In this document: in pieces, positions 44,063-54,447 of the stretch | Layout: each line of letters opens with the position of its first letter | Numbering within the stretch: the first letter of the stretch is position 1 | From: Agrobacterium larrymoorei | Lineage (GTDB): Bacteria; Pseudomonadota; Alphaproteobacteria; Rhizobiales; Rhizobiaceae | Length of the DNA stretch: 64,000 nucleotides | Reading direction: 5' to 3' | Assembly (NCBI RefSeq): GCF_005145045.1 | Contig: NZ_CP039692.1 | Location: 1 to 64,000 of the forward strand | Program-made: the position numbers and the translations under genes | The notes under the pieces: model-generated | The model's database searches: none | What the model was told of the DNA's origin: nothing | Seen by the model: only the letters and a program-made list of their open reading frames with translations

Positions 44063-47000
44063 TTTGGCATCCAAACTCGGACCAGCGATAAGAGTTTTTC
44101 AACGTCCAAGGGTTTTGCCATATAATCATTGGCACCAGCCTCGATGCATCGCTTTTGGTCGTCTGGCATTGCTTTGGCCGTAAGCGTTATCACGGGCAGC
44201 TTTTTGAACTGAACATTTGCACGGATGTGACGCGTTGCGGTAAGTCCGTCCATGACTGGCATCATCACGTCCATCAGCACCAGATCAATCTTCGCGTCTG
44301 GCTGTTCCAACGAGAGAGTTAGCTTTTGCAGCGCCTCTTCTCCATTGCGCGCAATTTCGACGAGCGCTCCGCGGGGCTCAAGAATATTCGTCAACGCATA
44401 GACGTTGCGGACGTCGTCTTCGACCACGAGAATCCGTCGGCCTTCAAGGAGGGCGTCACGACTACGTGCTTTGCGGATCATATTCTGCTGCTCATCCGGC
44501 AAGTCAGAGACGACCTGGTGCAGGAAAAGCGTTACCTCATCTAGCAAACGCTCAGGCGACTTTGCTCCCTTGATGATGATCGACTTAGAATAGCGACGAA
44601 GCTTTTGTTCTTCTTCTGCGGTCAATACGCGGCCGGTGTACACGATGACGGGCGGAAATGAATGTTCGTTGTCCTGGCTGATGGTCTCCAAAAGTGAAAA
44701 TCCTGATGCATCCGGCAGTGAAAGATCAAGCACCATGCAGTCGAAGTTCTTGGTCTTAAGCTCAGCAAGGCAGTCGGCCGCCGTGCCAACACCGATCGTT
44801 TCTACCTCTGGCGAGCCAATCAGCCTCGCGACTGCATCGCGTTGGACTTCATTGTCTTCAACGATAAGGACCCTACGGACATTTTGCGATATTCTCGCTT
44901 CGAGCGACTTCATAACGTCAACGAGTTGATCCCGCTGAACCGGCTTCAATGCGTATCCGATTGCACCAAGCGACAAAGCTCGCTCTGAGTAATCTTCCGC
45001 CGATACGATGTGGATCGGAATATGGCGTGTACGAACATCTCGCTTTAGGCGATCCAGGACGGATAGTCCGGATTGGTCCGGTAGTCCGACGTCAAGAACA
45101 ATCGCGCTTGGCATGAATTGCTTCGCAAGTTCCAAGGCCTCATGAGCATTGCCTGCAACGAGGGCTTGGAAGTCCAGTTCACGTGCAAGGTCTCGCAATA
45201 TCGAAGCAAACGAGTGATCGTCTTCAACGATAAGCAGTTTTCGTGTTTGTTCACCGGCGAACCTGCGATCATCCTCGACTATTCCCCTTGCGTTGCCAGC
45301 ATTTGGCGTGGTTGCGCTCGAAGGTGTCGACGCCGTCGCGATATCGTCTATGAGTTCATTGCTGGGAGTAACAGGAACGACTGGACCAGCGACACTGACC
45401 TGTTCAGCATCAAAGTTTTTCGGGATGAGCAGCGTGAACGTCGATCCTGAACCCGCCTTGCTTTTAAGATGGAGTGTTCCGCCGAGCAGCCTTACAAGCT
45501 CACGCGAGATCGAAAGTCCAAGCCCAGTGCCACCGAACTTGCGACTGATCGTGCTGTCGGCCTGATGAAACGCTTCGAAAATGCGATGTTGCTGCTCCTC
45601 GGCGATCCCAATTCCGGTATCGGTTACGGAAATGGCAATTCCTTCCCCTTCTGTCGGTCGCACAATCAGGCTAACTTGTCCTGCTTCGGTAAACTTGATA
45701 GCGTTGGCAATGAGGTTTTTCAAAACTTGCTCGAGGCGCTGAGGGTCCGTCTCGATAAGCGGTGCCACGTCTGCCGCAACATCGACCGAAAATCCCAAGC
45801 CCTTGTTGTCTGCAAGCGGCGTGAACATTCGCTGCAGCGCATCGACGGTCCGCTGAATGGAGACGGGTTCAGGGGTAATTTCCACATGCCCGGCTTCAAT
45901 CTTTGAGAGATCGAGAATATCGTTGATCAGGTTCAACAAGTCATTCCCGGACGACTGAATTGTCTGCGCGAATTTAACTTGTTCGGGAGTTAGGTTTTCG
46001 TCAGGATTATCAGCGAGAAGCTTAGCGAGTATCAGCGACGAGTTGAGGGGCGTGCGCAATTCGTGAGACATATTGGCGAGGAAGTCTGACTTGTATCGGC
46101 TGGCCTGTTCCACCTCAGCCGCTTTCAGATTGGTTGCCTCATTCGCCTTTTCCAATCCGTCTCGCTGCCGCTCTAATTCTTGCGCCTGCTCTTCAAGCTG
46201 GGAATTGGTTTGCTCCAATTCGACCTGCTGTTGTTCCAGCCGCGCCTGCGATTCTTTAAGCGCTCTACCCTGCTCTTCCAGCTCCTCGTTAGAAACCCGT
46301 AGTTCTTCGCCCTGAACCTGAAGTTCTTCAGTCTGACGTTGCGTCTCGTGCAGCAGTGTTTGCAACTGTGTTCGGAACTCTGCCGATCGGATAGCGGTCG
46401 CAATTGTATTTGACGATTGCTCCAGTAGCTCCAGAATATGATCCCCGACAGGATGCAGAAAGCCTAGCTCGACAACAGCCCGAACGCTGCCGTCAACGCT
46501 CGCTGGTGCGATCGCGAGGTAGCTCGGCTTTTGTCTGCCGAGGCCTGAACTGAAGTTGATGTAACCGTCAGGTAGCTCGCCAACGACGATAGGTCTCTGG
46601 TTTGTGAGAACGTGCGCAAACAATCCTTCGTTTGCGCTCAGCCGCGAATGAAGTGAGTCATCAACCGGCACGCCAAAAGTCGATGACCGCTCGAATCCGT
46701 TGTGATCCTTCACAAACAGAACTCCTGCTACTGCCCCAACATAATTGCTCAGGTAGCCAAGAATACTCTCACCGACGTCAACGGTGTTTTTGTCACCCAT
46801 AACAGCTTCGCTCAAACCCAATTGAGCTTGCTGCAACCACTCTTGTCGCCGCCGAGCGATTGTTGCACGTCGCATCAGATAACCGATGACGAAGGTTAAG
46901 ATAGTCCCAAGCAGACCTGCGCTAACGACCAGGGCAATTGCCGTGTTGTAAGCACTATTCATAGCGACTAGGCGCTGGGCGCGTTCTTGGGTCTCTTCTA

Positions 47001-47517
47001 CACGCATCTCAGCGATCGTCGAGCGAAGCGCGTCCATGGCAATCTTGCCCACGTCCGAGTTCACAAGAGCAAGGGCTGCCTCGGCATTCCCATTGCGCCT
47101 CATGTCGATAGTTCGAGCAAGCTCGTCAAGCTTTCTGTCAACATCAGTTCGCAATTCGGCCAGACGTCTTTGCTGAACGAGATCTGATCCCATAACCGAC
47201 TCGAGCTCCTTGAAGCGCGAGGTAAGTTGAGACCGTGCTCTCTCATATGGTTCGAGATAGCGTTCGTTTCCTGTCAAAAGGTAGCCACGCTGACCGGTCT
47301 CGGCATCCTGTACATCAGATTGCAGAAGGTCGATCGCAACGATCACTTCGTGCGTTTGGACTACCTTTGAGTTGTTCTCTCGAAGCGAACGTGTGGTCTG
47401 AAGGGAAGCTATCGTGCTCGCTACGAAAAAAAGTAATGCAGCGGCGAGACCGATTAGGATCGGAGTATCGAGACCAAAACCCTTGGTAGGCCTGACGGCT
47501 GTGTCTTTTCTATGCAT
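44059..47517 (-). CDS. CHASE3-GAF hybrid histidine kinase with three receivers
   Basis: The 1,152-residue protein has a membrane helix (about 19-41), a periplasmic CHASE3 sensor (LLQSDVQDAETGQRGYLLTGNERYLEPY), a second helix (about 192-214), a GAF-like region (about 240-380), a long coiled coil rich in Glu and Gln (about 385-475), a kinase core (ANMSHELRTPLNSSLILAKLL; NLIANAIKFTEAG; GTGLGLSISRELV) and three receivers (LLIVEDDHSFAS, VLIVEDNEVQRD, ILVVEDDVRNVY with ALD/VLDLSLPD/LVLMDVMMPVMDG sites). It heads the CheR-CheB-kinase operon. This architecture is common in alphaproteobacterial stress-signalling kinases. Confidence 0.93.
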   Translation of the reverse strand: MHRKDTAVRPTKGFGLDTPILIGLAAALLFFVASTIASLQTTRSLRENNSKVVQTHEVIVAIDLLQSDVQDAETGQRGYLLTGNERYLEPYERARSQLTSRFKELESVMGSDLVQQRRLAELRTDVDRKLDELARTIDMRRNGNAEAALALVNSDVGKIAMDALRSTIAEMRVEETQERAQRLVAMNSAYNTAIALVVSAGLLGTILTFVIGYLMRRATIARRRQEWLQQAQLGLSEAVMGDKNTVDVGESILGYLSNYVGAVAGVLFVKDHNGFERSSTFGVPVDDSLHSRLSANEGLFAHVLTNQRPIVVGELPDGYINFSSGLGRQKPSYLAIAPASVDGSVRAVVELGFLHPVGDHILELLEQSSNTIATAIRSAEFRTQLQTLLHETQRQTEELQVQGEELRVSNEELEEQGRALKESQARLEQQQVELEQTNSQLEEQAQELERQRDGLEKANEATNLKAAEVEQASRYKSDFLANMSHELRTPLNSSLILAKLLADNPDENLTPEQVKFAQTIQSSGNDLLNLINDILDLSKIEAGHVEITPEPVSIQRTVDALQRMFTPLADNKGLGFSVDVAADVAPLIETDPQRLEQVLKNLIANAIKFTEAGQVSLIVRPTEGEGIAISVTDTGIGIAEEQQHRIFEAFHQADSTISRKFGGTGLGLSISRELVRLLGGTLHLKSKAGSGSTFTLLIPKNFDAEQVSVAGPVVPVTPSNELIDDIATASTPSSATTPNAGNARGIVEDDRRFAGEQTRKLLIVEDDHSFASILRDLARELDFQALVAGNAHEALELAKQFMPSAIVLDVGLPDQSGLSVLDRLKRDVRTRHIPIHIVSAEDYSERALSLGAIGYALKPVQRDQLVDVMKSLEARISQNVRRVLIVEDNEVQRDAVARLIGSPEVETIGVGTAADCLAELKTKNFDCMVLDLSLPDASGFSLLETISQDNEHSFPPVIVYTGRVLTAEEEQKLRRYSKSIIIKGAKSPERLLDEVTLFLHQVVSDLPDEQQNMIRKARSRDALLEGRRILVVEDDVRNVYALTNILEPRGALVEIARNGEEALQKLTLSLEQPDAKIDLVLMDVMMPVMDGLTATRHIRANVQFKKLPVITLTAKAMPDDQKRCIEAGANDYMAKPLDVEKLLSLVRVWMPK

Positions 47518-48692
47518 TCGGGCACCCTTAATGAGATGAGGTAGCCTTCACAGCGCATTGGTCTACGAGTCAATATGACAATTGCCGAAAACATGGCAAG
47601 AAGCCAAATTTTTGCAATGCCTGCTGTTTTTGTTTTCACTTTCTCAGAATTGAGCAAAATATTGATGGTACTAAATATCGAATTTCCATTTTTACAGTGC
47701 ATCGGAATGTCCATCGACGCGTTCTACGCGAGAGCAAACTCATTATCGGACAATGTCATGCATTCACTGAAATTTTTTGCGATAATACCGGGCTTGGCAT
47801 TCTCGTTTCCAGGCTCTGCTTCGGCAATTGATGCCCTGATCGTCAATACGTCTCCGATCGCATCGCTCATCGATGCGCCACAGACTGAACAACAAACGCA
47901 AGCCAATCTAGCTGTCGTACATCTCCAGGTTCTTCTTGATCGTGCTGGTTCATCGCCCGGGGTCATTGATGGGTATTTGGGAGACAACCTGACAAAAGCA
48001 ATCGCAGGGTTTGAGGCCATGCGGCAGCTGCCTGTTGATGGCAAGCTTGATGCCGACGTTATCGTAAAACTTGGCGACGAAATTCCTGCAATTCAACCTT
48101 ATGAAATCACCGAAGACGATAGGCAGGATATTATTGGCAGAATACCGGAGGATTACGCCGAACAGGCCAAAATGAGCAGTCTCGGCTACACCACCGTAGA
48201 AGAAAAACTCGCTGAGCGCTTTCATATGCACATCAATTTGATCAAAACGCTCAATCCGACAGCAGCATTCAAGCCCGGCGAGACGATTGCCGTGACGATA
48301 CCCGGCGACATGAAAAGCGGTAACGTCAAACGCGTAGAGGTTCATCGGAAAGCCGGGCAGACACGCGCTTTTGCTGAGGACGGTTCACTGATAGCAGCCT
48401 ACCCGGCCACCATTGGCAGTGAAGAGTCTCCCTCGCCGACAGGAACGCATGACGTAAAGGGCGTAGCGCGCATGCCTACCTATACTTAAAACCCAAAAAT
48501 CAATTTCCAGCAGGGTAACAACAGGGAAATCCTCAAGTTGCCAAGTGGCGCGAACGGCCCCGTCGGAACTGTGTGGATAGATCTGACAGAGCCTACCTAC
48601 GGTATCCACGGCACACCTGAACCAGAAATCATCGGCAAAGTTGGTTCGCATGGCTGCGTCAGATGGAGTTGCCCCATAAAAACCGAACATGA

Positions 48693-49523
48693 TCAGATTT
48701 CTGTTTGACGGTCTAAGAACTCGCGCGGTGAGCGATATCCCAAAGCTTTTTGCGGGTGAAGCGTGTTGTAATGCTCGAACCACAATGGCAGTTGGGCGAT
48801 GACGGTTTTAGCGTCCGGAATGGGATTGACCGAGACATAGTCGCGCTTGAACGTCTTTACGAAGGCTTCGGCCATTCCGTTGGACTGAGGGCTGCGGACC
48901 GGGGTCGTGCGAGGCTCCATCCCGATGTCCAGCAGCAGCGATCTCGTGTCTGACGCAATGAAGCATGATCCATTGTCAGTCAGCCATTCGATGGGCTTAG
49001 GAAGGATATTGATGCGGCCGAAGCGGTTTTCGACGGCCGTGATGACAAGGTCCTGAACATCTTCGCTTTTGATGCCTTCAGTAGTGGCGACATGGGCAAT
49101 TGCCTCGCGGTCACAGCAGTCGAGTGCAAAGGCAACGCGGACCTTTTCTTTATTATCGCAGCCGATTTCGAAACCGTCCGAGCACCAACGCAAATTCGAT
49201 TGAGCGACAGCGACAAGACCATCATGGCGACGGCTATCAATGGCTCCAGTATGGCGTTCGAGAAGCAGGCCATGCACCTTCATCACCCGATAAACGCGCT
49301 TGACGTTCGGCCATGAGCGGCTTTCGCTACGGGCTTTACGGCGTAAGAGCGCATGAACCCGGCGGTATCCATAGGTTGGCATCTCGGAGATGATCGCTTT
49401 GATTTCATCGACAAGAACATCATCCGCGAACGGCGGCCGACCACGGGCTTTGGAAGGACGCTGTCTCACCCGCTCTACCATGTTTGACCGGGCAACACCA
49501 AAAGTCTTGCACACAGCCGTCAT
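48693..49523 (-). CDS. IS3-family transposase OrfB (DDE integrase)
   Basis: The 276-residue frame carries the integrase catalytic domain: a helical start ([22 protein letters not shown]), an HTH_21-type [24 protein letters not shown] block, then [28 protein letters not shown] (first Asp region), [15 protein letters not shown] (second Asp) and [21 protein letters not shown] (Glu). Expressed alone or as an OrfAB fusion through a -1 frameshift on A7 at 49565-49571. All catalytic residues are present. Confidence 0.92.
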   Translation of the reverse strand: MTAVCKTFGVARSNMVERVRQRPSKARGRPPFADDVLVDEIKAIISEMPTYGYRRVHALLRRKARSESRSWPNVKRVYRVMKVHGLLLERHTGAIDSRRHDGLVAVAQSNLRWCSDGFEIGCDNKEKVRVAFALDCCDREAIAHVATTEGIKSEDVQDLVITAVENRFGRINILPKPIEWLTDNGSCFIASDTRSLLLDIGMEPRTTPVRSPQSNGMAEAFVKTFKRDYVSVNPIPDAKTVIAQLPLWFEHYNTLHPQKALGYRSPREFLDRQTEI

Positions 49524-49912
49524 CGGGAACTTCCCTTCGGCAATGACAGCGAGCGCAACAGGTGTTTTTTTGGGCCGGTGGCGATCTCAAGCGCCTCTTT
49601 GAGAATCTCGCCTTCCATCGTCTTCTTGCCGAGCAGACGCTGTAGTTCTTTGACCTGGTTTTGAAGGGCACGATATTCGGATGCTGGAACGACATCTTCC
49701 TCGGCAGCAGTTGCCGTTAGAGCTCCTTGGGTGGCAAGCTTACGCCAAGTGAATAACTGGTTCGGCTGGATACCGTAGCGCCGAGCGACGATGCTGACGG
49801 TTGCGTCCGGCTCATATGTCTCCTGGATGATGGCAAGCTTCTCTGTCGTCGACCAGCGACGGCGGCGCTCTGGGCCGGACAGGACTTCTATCTTAGGACT
49901 GTGACTGGTCAT
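49520..49912 (-). CDS. IS3-family transposase OrfA
   Basis: From ATG 49912 the 130-residue protein has the helix-turn-helix [44 protein letters not shown] and a leucine-zipper-like tail ([32 protein letters not shown]). The A7 run at 49565-49571 (on this strand) near ATGPKKH lies in frame such that a -1 slip gives ...[17 protein letters not shown] and continues into orfB, producing the OrfAB transposase. Confidence 0.92.
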   Translation of the reverse strand: MTSHSPKIEVLSGPERRRRWSTTEKLAIIQETYEPDATVSIVARRYGIQPNQLFTWRKLATQGALTATAAEEDVVPASEYRALQNQVKELQRLLGKKTMEGEILKEALEIATGPKKHLLRSLSLPKGSSR

Positions 49913-50186
49913 AATGGGCACATTACCTCGCACACTTGTTAAGTGGGAGATCGTGTCCGGATATTTATGGGGCCATTACATCAGATTGACAAACTGGGAC
50001 GTCGAAGAACTGGCCGGAATGGTCAAACCAGGCGTTGTCGTCAATTTCGTTGATTGACAGCGCGTAATCTGTAGGAATGCTTAAAGCTGTAATCGAGAGG
50101 GCGACAGTGGCCACCAAAACGCGCCTTTTTTTTCAAGAGCCGCCGCTATCATAATGCCGTACCGCAATGTAAGGGCGGTTAGACGA

Positions 50187-50447
50187 TCACGACGTAGCTT
50201 TCACGCGTTTGGTGACGGTCAAACTACGATTGAGCACATGTGCAATCTTGCGCCAATCTGCTCCACCCATCCCAGGAATTTGCAGTATCTCGCTGCTAGA
50301 CAAATGGGACAAATCCTCAACTGACACAAACCCTCTGCTATGCAGTTCTCTCAGGAGAAACGGCTTGAGAGCCATTTCAGAAAAAGATTCATTCCAATAC
50401 ATGTCCATCGTCGGCAAATTCTGTTGATAGGCTTCGAGCTTACGCAA
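50187..50447 (-). CDS. Small helix-hairpin-helix-like protein
   Basis: The 86-residue frame contains MALKPFLLRELHSRGFVSVEDLSHLSSSEILQIPGMGGADWRKIAHVL, which resembles the helix-hairpin-helix fold of the RNA polymerase alpha C-terminal domain (L...GI.T..DL..LS..EL..IPG.G...). It is small and has no clear start: the longest frame begins at TTG 50447, with internal ATG codons at 50408 and 50402. The sequence upstream in the same frame is open before TAATAA, so it could be the tail of a lost gene. Possibly DNA- or protein-binding. Confidence 0.5.
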   Translation of the reverse strand: MRKLEAYQQNLPTMDMYWNESFSEMALKPFLLRELHSRGFVSVEDLSHLSSSEILQIPGMGGADWRKIAHVLNRSLTVTKRVKATS

Positions 50448-50610
50448 CGTGAGACGTTATTACCAGCGCTTTTGTGCACGCAACGTGACAACCCGCGCCA
50501 GGCGTAAAGTCGGCCGCCCATCGCGACCGACATCAACATGGACCTTTACCCCACCCGGCCGATCAACGCTCCTGATCTTGAGCGTAGAGGTGTGATAGAT
50601 CTTTTATCGA

Positions 50611-51681
50611 CTACCTAACCGCATTCTCTTTCCTAAACGTAATAGTCACAGCCATTCCCGAACCTCGCTTCGAGACGACGTCGATATCAGCTTTGGCATT
50701 GTGTCTCACGGACTGTACGATCATTGCACTCAGTTTGCCTTTGCGCGGCCAGTCGGATGTGTCGGCGAGACCGACGCCGTCATCAGCCACTAAGACGGTG
50801 CAGCCTTGATCCTCAACAGTGCAGTGAACCTTAATCTCCCCACCATCGCTACCGGGAAACGCATATTTTAGCGCGTTGGTCATCACTTCATTGACCACAA
50901 GTCCAACGGGCATGGCGACATTGACGGAAACAGGCCACGTGTCGACCTTCAAGTCTAAACGGATGCCCTCGACGGCATGGGCGGACATGACAGAGCTTGC
51001 GATTTGACTGACATAGATGCCAAGATCCACGGTTTCGGTTTCATTGCTAGCGTAGAGCGAGCGATAAAGAATAGACAGCGCCTCAATGCGGCCCGCGAGC
51101 TGGCCGAAGCGATCGTTTTCCTCCTGCCGCTGAGCATTACGCGCCTCCATCCGGATCAGCGCGGTGATCATTTGCAGATTATTTTTTACCCGGTGCTGGA
51201 GCTCTTTGAGGAGTACGTCCTTCTCGGCGAGCGACTGTTCAAAGGTTGCCTCGATCTCAGACCTATCTCGCTCTGAAATCGCAAGTAATCTAAAGATCGG
51301 CGTCCCCACATCGTCGACGATTGTATTCGACCATGCATCAACGCAACGCGGCGCATCTCCTCGATCGATAGCGAAAACGCCGAGATATTCCTCTTCGGCA
51401 AGCAACGCGTCGGCAAGCTCTTTACCGTCAGCAATCGATGGACAGGAAGGAAGCGCCGTCCAACTCTGCCCCTGCAGATCTTCTGAGCGGAGCCCGGTAA
51501 GTCGTTCAAACTCGACGTTACCATAGACCAGATGTTCATCTTGACCCAGCTGCGAAACGGCAACTGCAAACGGCACGTGATCGAGAAATTGCCGAAAACG
51601 ATCATCATCGAGCGCATCGGCCAAATGCGGAAGTTCGGCAACGTTAGCAGCCGTTGCTTGCTGATTTTCAAAATCGGTCAT
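50611..51681 (-). CDS. PAS-containing histidine kinase (HisKA_2/HWE type)
   Basis: The 356-residue cytosolic protein has a PAS domain (about residues 25-140, FRQFLDHVPFAVAVSQLGQDEHLVYGNVEFERLTGL) and a kinase of the HisKA_2/HWE class with H-box LLKELQHRVKNNLQMITALIRM, N-box VVNEVMTNALKYAFPG and ADDGVGLAD. Kinases of this class in rhizobia often control the general stress response through PhyR, but no PhyR or NepR is seen here. The response regulator at 51771-52136, just upstream on the same strand, is a likely partner. In-frame ATG 51717 is an alternative start. Confidence 0.85.
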   Translation of the reverse strand: MTDFENQQATAANVAELPHLADALDDDRFRQFLDHVPFAVAVSQLGQDEHLVYGNVEFERLTGLRSEDLQGQSWTALPSCPSIADGKELADALLAEEEYLGVFAIDRGDAPRCVDAWSNTIVDDVGTPIFRLLAISERDRSEIEATFEQSLAEKDVLLKELQHRVKNNLQMITALIRMEARNAQRQEENDRFGQLAGRIEALSILYRSLYASNETETVDLGIYVSQIASSVMSAHAVEGIRLDLKVDTWPVSVNVAMPVGLVVNEVMTNALKYAFPGSDGGEIKVHCTVEDQGCTVLVADDGVGLADTSDWPRKGKLSAMIVQSVRHNAKADIDVVSKRGSGMAVTITFRKENAVR

Positions 51682-51770
51682 GGAGAGCTTTTCGTTTGGG
51701 GAGAACAAACCGTGCATAACAGGTCGAGCTTTCGCTTACTAATGTTTTCCTACCACCGTCGAATTGCACT

Positions 51771-52136
51771 TTACCCTGTTCCCAAGGTGTTTCGTAGCGC
51801 ACCGATAACGGCTTTGTGCAGATAGGGCTTGGGTATGAAGCATGCTTGTTCTGGCAACTCATCAACTCTTGGCCGCTTGTGTCCTGATGTCAAAAATAAA
51901 TGAACCGGCGGCCACCTTTCTCGAACGATCCAAGCTAACTGGAGACCGTTGAGTGTTCCGGGCATATCGATGTCGCTGAAAATGGCTGTTATCTTCTCCC
52001 CCGATTCTAGAATAGCGAGAGCCTCGTGCGCATTCGACGCTTCGACAACTGAAAACCCTTCAGATAAAAGATCCTCAGCGACGGTCATTCTGATAATCGG
52101 TTCGTCCTCGATGACGAGTATAATCGCCTGCAGCAT
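51771..52136 (-). CDS. Single-domain response regulator
   Basis: From ATG 52136 the 121-residue protein is a receiver domain: IILVIEDEPIIRMTVAEDLLSEG, AIFSDIDMPGTLNG with the phospho-Asp, LFLTSGHKRPR and FIPKPYLHKAVI with the Lys. No output domain. It precedes the PAS kinase gene by 89 bp on the same strand and is likely co-transcribed with it. Its sequence resembles the lone receiver at 18034-18423 (shared DIDMPG.LNGL and PKPY). Confidence 0.88.
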   Translation of the reverse strand: MLQAIILVIEDEPIIRMTVAEDLLSEGFSVVEASNAHEALAILESGEKITAIFSDIDMPGTLNGLQLAWIVRERWPPVHLFLTSGHKRPRVDELPEQACFIPKPYLHKAVIGALRNTLGTG

Positions 52137-52375
52137 TACTTTACCATTTTGATACGTGGCACGGCGAAACACCGTTAGGTGGCGACCGGTTCCGTCCAAA
52201 AGATCACCATATCATCTTAGCGGGGCTTGAGCAGGACCGCGATTGTTTCTCGTCTACTGCAACCATTTGAGGGGCGACCACGAACCTCAGCAGAATATTG
52301 GTTACTTCAGTAATAAATTAATTGTCTTGGAATATTGTCGTAGCAGAAAATTCCAAACTCCAGGCGCACGCTACG

Positions 52376-54190
52376 ATGAATATTTTCGCTTCCAGCTCCA
52401 ATCAGGTTCTCTCAGCACTAGATCTCTCCTTCGCTATCATCGAATTTCAAACGGACGGCACGATCCTAAAAGCAAACAAGAATTTCTGCGAGCTGATGGG
52501 ATACTCCGAGAAAGAGATCGTCGGACAGCATCATCGTATCTTCGTAGAGAAAGACTACGCTGGTTCCTCTGACTACACCGCATTCTGGCGAAAACTTCAG
52601 GGTGGCACCTTTGAATGCAGCGAGTTCAAGCGCATCGCGAAGAACGGCGACGAGATTTGGATCCGCGGCAATTACAATCCTGTCAAAAGCAGCAGTGGCA
52701 AAGTCCTCAGGATCATCAAATTCGCAAATGACATTACGCAGACGAAGATGAATGGTCTTGACAGCGGCGCAAAGCTTGCGGCCGTTTCGCGCGCACAGGC
52801 GACAATTGAGTTCACGCCCGAGGGCAAGATTCTCACCGCCAACGAAAACTTTTTGAAGGCGCTCGGCTATTCTTTAGATGAGATCGTTGGGCAACATCAC
52901 CGCATCTTTATCGAACCTGCGGAGGCAAACTCTCAAAGATATCTGGAATTTTGGACCCGGCTCCGCATGGGAGAATATGTCGCCGATGAGTTTTTGCGTA
53001 TCGGTAAAGGTGGACGCCATGTTTACATCCAAGCGTCCTATAATCCGGTTTTCGATCCAAACGGAAAAATCATCAAGGTCGTAAAGTTTGCCACCGATGT
53101 TACAAGTCGCGTAGAAAATGTTGAACAGTTGGCATTGGGATTGACCCGCTTTGCAGACGGCGACCTGTCGCAACATATCGACAAACCGTTCATACCTTCC
53201 TTGGAGAGGCTTAGAACCGATTTTAATTCTGCATCCCAGAAGCTAAAGCTCGCGATGGTCTCGGTTGCCGAGAATGCCCAAGCGATTAGCGCTGGCTCAA
53301 ACGAAATCCGTGGGTCCGCGGACGACCTAGCAAAGCGCACAGAACAACAGGCATCCTCTGTGGAAGAAACGGCTGCTGCTTTGGAACAGATAACGACGAC
53401 GGTGAAAGATTCCAGCCTGCGCGCTGAGGAAGCTGGACGGCTTGTTGCTCGTACTAAGGAACATGCCAATCACTCGGGTGATGTCGTTCGCGAAGCAATC
53501 AGTGCTATGGATCAGATCGACGTATCGTCGAAGGCCATTTCTAACATCATTGGCGTGATTGATGAAATCGCGTTTCAAACAAATCTGTTGGCTCTCAATG
53601 CTGGTGTTGAAGCGGCACGAGCCGGTGAAGCCGGAAAGGGTTTTGCAGTGGTTGCTCAAGAAGTGCGTGAACTTGCACAGCGCTCAGCGACTGCGGCGAA
53701 AGAGATCAAGACCCTCATTACCGCTTCCGGTTCCTATGTCAGCAACGGCGTTACGCTTGTAACGAAAGCCGGCACGGCGCTCCAAGAGATCGTTTCACAT
53801 GTCGAAGGTATAAACAGCGATATTACAGCGATCGTTGAGGCGTCCCGTGAGCAGTCCACTGCACTGAGCGAAATCAACCGGGCCATCAACTCAGTTGACC
53901 AAGGCACGCAACAGAACGCTGCCATGGTGGAAGAACAAACAGCGGCCAGCCATGAACTCGCCAACGAAGCTGCCGCGCTGTTCAAGTTGCTCGATCAGTT
54001 CCGCTTCGGAGTCGTAACACGCGCCCAAATCTCAAATCGTGGCGAGACCCACCGGCAAGCGGCTTCAGATCGTGCAATATCGATGGCTCCCCCAGCTTCA
54101 GCATACCGCCCAACGGTAGCTGTGAAACATCATCGGGGCTCAAACGGGTCTGCAGCCGCATCGGCTCAAGCAAATTGGGAAGAATTCTAG
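52376..54190 (+). CDS. Cytosolic PAS-PAS methyl-accepting chemoreceptor with CheR-binding tail
   Basis: The 604-residue protein has no membrane segment. Two similar PAS domains occupy about residues 5-115 and 125-240 ([36 protein letters not shown] and a second copy with [17 protein letters not shown]), followed by a HAMP-like stretch ([14 protein letters not shown]) and the chemoreceptor signalling domain with hairpin tip [43 protein letters not shown]. It ends in NWEEF, like the NWETF tail that tethers CheR/CheB. It would sense a cytosolic signal. ATG 52376 is preferred over the upstream TTG. Confidence 0.92.
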   Translation: MNIFASSSNQVLSALDLSFAIIEFQTDGTILKANKNFCELMGYSEKEIVGQHHRIFVEKDYAGSSDYTAFWRKLQGGTFECSEFKRIAKNGDEIWIRGNYNPVKSSSGKVLRIIKFANDITQTKMNGLDSGAKLAAVSRAQATIEFTPEGKILTANENFLKALGYSLDEIVGQHHRIFIEPAEANSQRYLEFWTRLRMGEYVADEFLRIGKGGRHVYIQASYNPVFDPNGKIIKVVKFATDVTSRVENVEQLALGLTRFADGDLSQHIDKPFIPSLERLRTDFNSASQKLKLAMVSVAENAQAISAGSNEIRGSADDLAKRTEQQASSVEETAAALEQITTTVKDSSLRAEEAGRLVARTKEHANHSGDVVREAISAMDQIDVSSKAISNIIGVIDEIAFQTNLLALNAGVEAARAGEAGKGFAVVAQEVRELAQRSATAAKEIKTLITASGSYVSNGVTLVTKAGTALQEIVSHVEGINSDITAIVEASREQSTALSEINRAINSVDQGTQQNAAMVEEQTAASHELANEAAALFKLLDQFRFGVVTRAQISNRGETHRQAASDRAISMAPPASAYRPTVAVKHHRGSNGSAAASAQANWEEF

Positions 54191-54447
54191 AACGCTTGCA
54201 GATCGGCCCTACACGTCCTGAAGTATTCCGCCAATTGATAGAAACCGTTAATGAGCGTCACTGCAATCAGACTACGTTAGGCGTCGTATTCGGGTTGCTA
54301 AACTGAGTTACAGGACATGCACCTTAATTCAGCAAATGACAAAGGTATGATTGTTCTTAACTGCACCTGCCGAAATAAATTCCTCGGAGCAAGTCATGCC
54401 ATCTTCTGCAACTTTTGACTAAGCAGCAGCCTCTGTGAGCAATCTTG

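Larger units (their letters stand above)
48664..49980 (-). mobile_element. IS3-family insertion sequence, intact
   Basis: The 1,317-bp element begins TGGAGTTGCCCCATAAA and ends, read on the other strand, TGTAATGGCCCCATAAA, giving imperfect terminal inverted repeats. It is flanked by the direct repeat TCAGA at 48659-48663 and 49981-49985, a 5-bp target duplication, so insertion is recent enough to be undisturbed. It encodes orfA and orfB with a slippery A7 run between them. The features match the IS2/IS407 side of the IS3 family. Confidence 0.92.
47758..50057 (+). pseudogene. L,D-transpeptidase (YkuD) gene broken by a stop codon and an IS3-family insertion
   Basis: The reading frame from 47758 gives a signal peptide, a peptidoglycan-binding module (VDGKLDADVIVKL region), a LysM-like segment (LAERFHMHINLIKTLNP..FKPGETI) and a YkuD domain. 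The frame meets TAA at 48487-48489, where relatives have Tyr (PTYT then NPKINF), yet continues open through YGIHGTPEP and the catalytic SHGCVR. It is then interrupted by the IS at 48664-49980, and resumes exactly in frame after the 5-bp duplication with LTNWDVEELAGMV and stops at 50055-50057. Two lesions mean no cell-wall crosslinking enzyme is made. Confidence 0.88.
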
